Positions 5,407 through 7,249 of a DNA stretch of 7,249 bases are shown here, one piece after another; position 1 is the first letter of the stretch, and every line of letters starts with the position of its first letter. The notes under the pieces are model-generated. The model saw only the letters and a list, made by a program, of their open reading frames with translations. It did not search any database and was not told the origin of the DNA. The translations under genes and the position numbers were made by a program. Origin of the DNA: an uncultured Anaerotruncus sp. (GTDB taxonomy: Bacteria; Bacillota_A; Clostridia; Oscillospirales; CAG-272); NCBI GenBank assembly GCA_958414155.1, contig CATYWI010000059.1, forward strand, positions 1 through 7,249. The letters run 5' to 3'.

Positions 5407-5474
5407 ATATCTATTGAAAAACATTTACCGCTTCCCGCGCATTGCGGCGGGAGGCAAGGAAAGGCGAAGATAAA

Positions 5475-6329
5475 ATGTCAGAATGCACACATGATTGTTC
5501 AAGCTGTTCCGCAAACTGCCCCTCCAAGGGTAAGAGCGCCCCTCAGGATTTTCACGAGGCGCCCAATGCGCTCAGCTCAATAAAAAAGGTAGTCGGAGTC
5601 GTAAGCGGTAAGGGCGGCGTCGGCAAGTCTCTTGTCACCTGCATGACCGCTGTGCTTATGCAGCGGCGCGGATACCATGTCGGTATACTTGATGCCGATG
5701 TTACCGGTCCCTCCGTCCCCAAGGCGTTCGGCGTTCATGCCGATGTTACCGGCGACGAGCACGGACTTATCCCGCCCAGAACCAAGACCGGTATCGATAT
5801 CATGTCGGTCAACCTGCTTCTTGACGATGAAAAGCGCCCCGTCGTGTGGCGCGGACCTGTCATTGCGGGCACGGTAAAGCAGTTCTGGACAGATGTGATC
5901 TGGGACGACATCGACCTTTTGCTGGTTGACTGCCCGCCCGGAACGGGAGACGTGCCGCTCACGGTGTTCCAGACTATTCCGCTTGACGGCATAATCATCG
6001 TTTCAAGCCCTCAGGAGCTTGTGTCGATGATAGTCTCAAAGGCTGCAAACATGGCAAAGATGATGGATATCCCGGTGCTCGGTCTTGTTGAGAACATGAG
6101 CTACGCCGTTTGCCCCGATTGCGGCAAGCGCATAGACATATTCGGCGAGAGCCATATCGATGAGATCGCCGATGAATTCGGCTATGACCTGTTGGCGCGT
6201 ATGCCGCTCGACCGCCGCCTTGCGGCGCTCTGCGACCGCGGCGCACTTGAGCTTATGGACGACAAGACGGATTATCTTGACGCCGCCGTCGATACTCTTG
6301 TGAAAAAGCTGGGACTGGAAGAAAAATAA
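5475..6329 (+). CDS. mrp: Mrp/NBP35-family iron-sulfur cluster carrier ATPase
   Basis: Mrp (ApbC/NBP35 group) proteins are cytoplasmic P-loop ATPases that bind a [4Fe-4S] cluster at a dimer interface and hand it to target enzymes. This 284-residue copy has the deviant Walker A G-K-G-G-V-G-K-S at 45-52, L-D-A-D-V-T-G-P-S at 72-80, and D-C-P-P-G-T-G-D as the Walker B-type element. C-P-D-C at 213-216 is the pair that bridges the cluster. The N-terminus adds four cysteines (4, 8, 11 and 15; CX3CX2CX3C), which probably bind a second cluster, as in NBP35 and many Clostridia homologues. No MIP18-like (DUF59) N-terminal domain is present. I chose the ATG at 5475 because AAAGG at 5460-5464 is well placed; an upstream in-frame TTG at 5442 would add 11 basic residues before the cysteine motif and lies in the leader stem. 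A strong terminator follows. Confidence 0.95.
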   Translation: MSECTHDCSSCSANCPSKGKSAPQDFHEAPNALSSIKKVVGVVSGKGGVGKSLVTCMTAVLMQRRGYHVGILDADVTGPSVPKAFGVHADVTGDEHGLIPPRTKTGIDIMSVNLLLDDEKRPVVWRGPVIAGTVKQFWTDVIWDDIDLLLVDCPPGTGDVPLTVFQTIPLDGIIIVSSPQELVSMIVSKAANMAKMMDIPVLGLVENMSYAVCPDCGKRIDIFGESHIDEIADEFGYDLLARMPLDRRLAALCDRGALELMDDKTDYLDAAVDTLVKKLGLEEK

Positions 6330-6349
6330 ATTCCGCATACAGTGACACT

Positions 6350-6390
6350 GCCCGGCTGACGCGCAACGCGCGTCAGCCGGGCGCTTTTAT
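6350..6390 (+). terminator. Strong intrinsic terminator after mrp
   Basis: A perfect 15-base-pair, GC-rich stem (6350-6364 with 6368-6382; arm GCCCGGCTGACGCGC) with a three-base loop AAC is followed by GCTTTTAT. It begins 20 bases after the mrp stop codon. A smaller repeat, CGCTTT/AAAGCG (6382-6387 with 6395-6400), follows it, and a short CAGTG-A-CACTG repeat (6340-6350) precedes it. Confidence 0.9.
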
Positions 6391-6425
6391 AATTAAAGCG
6401 TGAGTTCGTGATTTTTCTTAACACT

Positions 6426-6461
6426 CTGTCTATTGACAGTACTGTCATACTCATTTATAAT
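6426..6461 (+). promoter_or_regulatory. Consensus promoter with palindromic operator for the SanA-like gene
   Basis: TTGACA (6433-6438) and TATAAT (6456-6461) are perfect consensus hexamers 17 bases apart, with a start expected near 6468. A perfect 14-base palindrome, TGACAGTACTGTCA (6434-6447), covers the -35 box and half the spacer. A further CTGTC half-site at 6426-6430 sits 16 bases before the second CTGTC (6442-6446). A dimeric repressor bound here would block RNA polymerase. Confidence 0.85.
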
Positions 6462-6496
6462 TATATCATAAAGATGAAAACAAAGGAAGTGATTTC

Positions 6497-7204
6497 GTGA
6501 AGCAGCGGAAAAAGCGCCCTGGCAAAGCGCGGGTGGGGAAAATAGTGGTTTCGGTCATCTCGGTCTGTCTGTTTTTTGCCGGAATGGCGGCTGTTGCGGT
6601 GCTTTCTCTCAGCGGAGCCATGAAGTCGTCCGGCAAAAGTCGTGTAATCTCCGCCGATGAAGCGGAAGAACGCGGCGGCTTTGATTGCATTCTCGTGCTC
6701 GGCGCAGGCGTGCGCCCCGACGGTTCGCCGTCCGATATGCTGCGCGACCGCGTAAAGACGGGTATCGAGCTTTATGACGGCGGTGCTTCGGCGCGTTTGC
6801 TCATGTCGGGCGATCACGGCAGGCGCGATTACGACGAGGTGAATACGATGAAGCGCATTGCCGTTGAAGCGGGTATCGACCCGGATGCGGTCTTCTGCGA
6901 TCATGCCGGATTTTCCACGTATGAAAGCATTTACCGCGCCAAGGAAATATTCGGCGCGGAACGCATTCTTATCGTAACTCAGGAATATCATCTTTACCGT
7001 GCGCTTTATGTGGCGCGTAAATTGGGGCTTGACGCATACGGCGTAAGCGCCGACAGGTACGCGTACCGCGGTCAGTCGTACCGCGATCTGCGTGAGAGTG
7101 TGGCGCGCTTCAAGGACTTCTTTACTGCACAGCTCAAGCCGGAGCCTACCTATCTCGGCGATGCGATTCCGCTGTCGGGAAAGGGAAGCTTCACAGACGG
7201 CTGA
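6497..7204 (+). CDS. SanA/YdcF-like DUF218 membrane-anchored protein
   Basis: This 235-residue protein has a very basic N-terminus (M-K-Q-R-K-K-R-P), one membrane helix at about 15-38 and then a DUF218 (SanA/YdcF) domain expected outside the membrane. Typical family motifs are visible: L-V-L-G-A-G-V near 67, M-L-R-D-R-V at about 80-85, M-S-G-D-H near 103, D-Y-D-E-V-N-T-M-K, the D-H-A-G-F-S-T-Y-E-S motif, V-T-Q-E-Y-H-L-Y-R-A-L-Y and D-A-Y-G-V-S-A-D. SanA of enteric bacteria affects envelope permeability and vancomycin exclusion; the biochemical activity of the family is poorly known, and a role in cell-envelope metabolism here is inference. The GTG start at 6497 is supported by AAGGA at 6483-6487, nine bases upstream. 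It has its own promoter and the next gene begins 38 bases after its stop, so it may lead an operon. Confidence 0.9.
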   Translation: MKQRKKRPGKARVGKIVVSVISVCLFFAGMAAVAVLSLSGAMKSSGKSRVISADEAEERGGFDCILVLGAGVRPDGSPSDMLRDRVKTGIELYDGGASARLLMSGDHGRRDYDEVNTMKRIAVEAGIDPDAVFCDHAGFSTYESIYRAKEIFGAERILIVTQEYHLYRALYVARKLGLDAYGVSADRYAYRGQSYRDLRESVARFKDFFTAQLKPEPTYLGDAIPLSGKGSFTDG

Positions 7205-7242
7205 CATCATATTATAAATGATTTATAAGGAGTGGTTACATC

Positions 7243-7249
7243 ATGGTCA
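7243..7249 (+). CDS. First codons of a gene cut by the right edge
   Basis: An ATG at 7243 follows AAGGAG at 7227-7232 with a ten-base spacer, which is a good translation start. Only M-V is readable, so no function can be given. No terminator separates it from the SanA-like gene, so it is probably co-transcribed. An in-frame-open ATG at 7218 is an alternative but lacks a ribosome site. Confidence 0.6.

Noticed and set aside
6400..6500. Near-identical 12-mers GTGAGTTCGTGA (6400) and GTGATTTCGTGA (6489)
   Set aside because: Two copies with one mismatch and 77 bases between them can arise by chance. One overlaps a start codon and spacer, and no further copies or symmetry support a site.
6461..7210. 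A 249-codon frame on the minus strand, opposite the SanA-like gene
   Set aside because: It is also in exact codon register with the sense gene, so openness follows from rare TTA/CTA/TCA codons. Its translation resembles no protein and lacks a promoter or ribosome site.
1..7249. Mobile element, CRISPR, toxin-antitoxin, prophage or biosynthetic cluster
   Set aside because: I found no terminal inverted repeats with target duplications, regularly spaced repeats, integrase or transposase motifs, or known toxin domains. The small acidic/basic pair at 1649-2116 lacks toxin-antitoxin signatures.

Overview
The window looks like chromosomal DNA from a Gram-positive anaerobe of the class Clostridia (Bacillota), probably a gut-type Oscillospiraceae or Christensenellales relative. 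This rests on the gene types, strong sigma-A-type promoters, AAGGA/GGAGG ribosome sites, a membrane-anchored Xre regulator and an Mrp ATPase with an N-terminal CX3CX2CX3C motif. It is an inference, since no taxonomic marker gene is present. Nothing indicates a mobile element, phage, CRISPR array, tRNA or rRNA.

Left part (1-1640): a minus-strand SGNH/GDSL hydrolase gene may be translationally coupled to a gene running off the left edge. It diverges from a plus-strand gene for an Xre-type repressor fused to four membrane helices. The predicted -10 elements of the two promoters overlap at 829-838. An intrinsic terminator sits between the repressor promoter and the repressor start, so that gene may be controlled by attenuation.

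Middle part (1641-4370, minus strand): the 2,3-bisphosphoglycerate-independent phosphoglycerate mutase gene (gpmI, glycolysis) is followed 11 bases later by a gene for a 109-residue three-helix membrane protein. Next come about 157 bases with two strong hairpins and a triplicated 8-base motif, then two unrecognised small genes spaced 3 bases apart. A strong bidirectional terminator closes both this cluster and the repressor gene.

Right part (4371-7249, plus strand): three genes each have their own promoter. The first encodes a DHH/DHHA2 phosphoesterase resembling family II inorganic pyrophosphatase, with a degenerate C-terminal substrate-binding motif. The second encodes an Mrp/NBP35-type Fe-S cluster carrier ATPase, followed by a very strong terminator. 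The third encodes a SanA/YdcF-type (DUF218) membrane protein, whose consensus promoter carries a perfect 14-base palindrome. The first codons of another gene appear at the right edge.

This is mainly an ordinary housekeeping region. I see no clear new multi-gene system. The most interesting items are the repressor leader and its overlapping promoters, the palindrome in the SanA-like promoter, the altered pyrophosphatase-like active site, and the unexplained structured stretch with small genes at 1649-2242.
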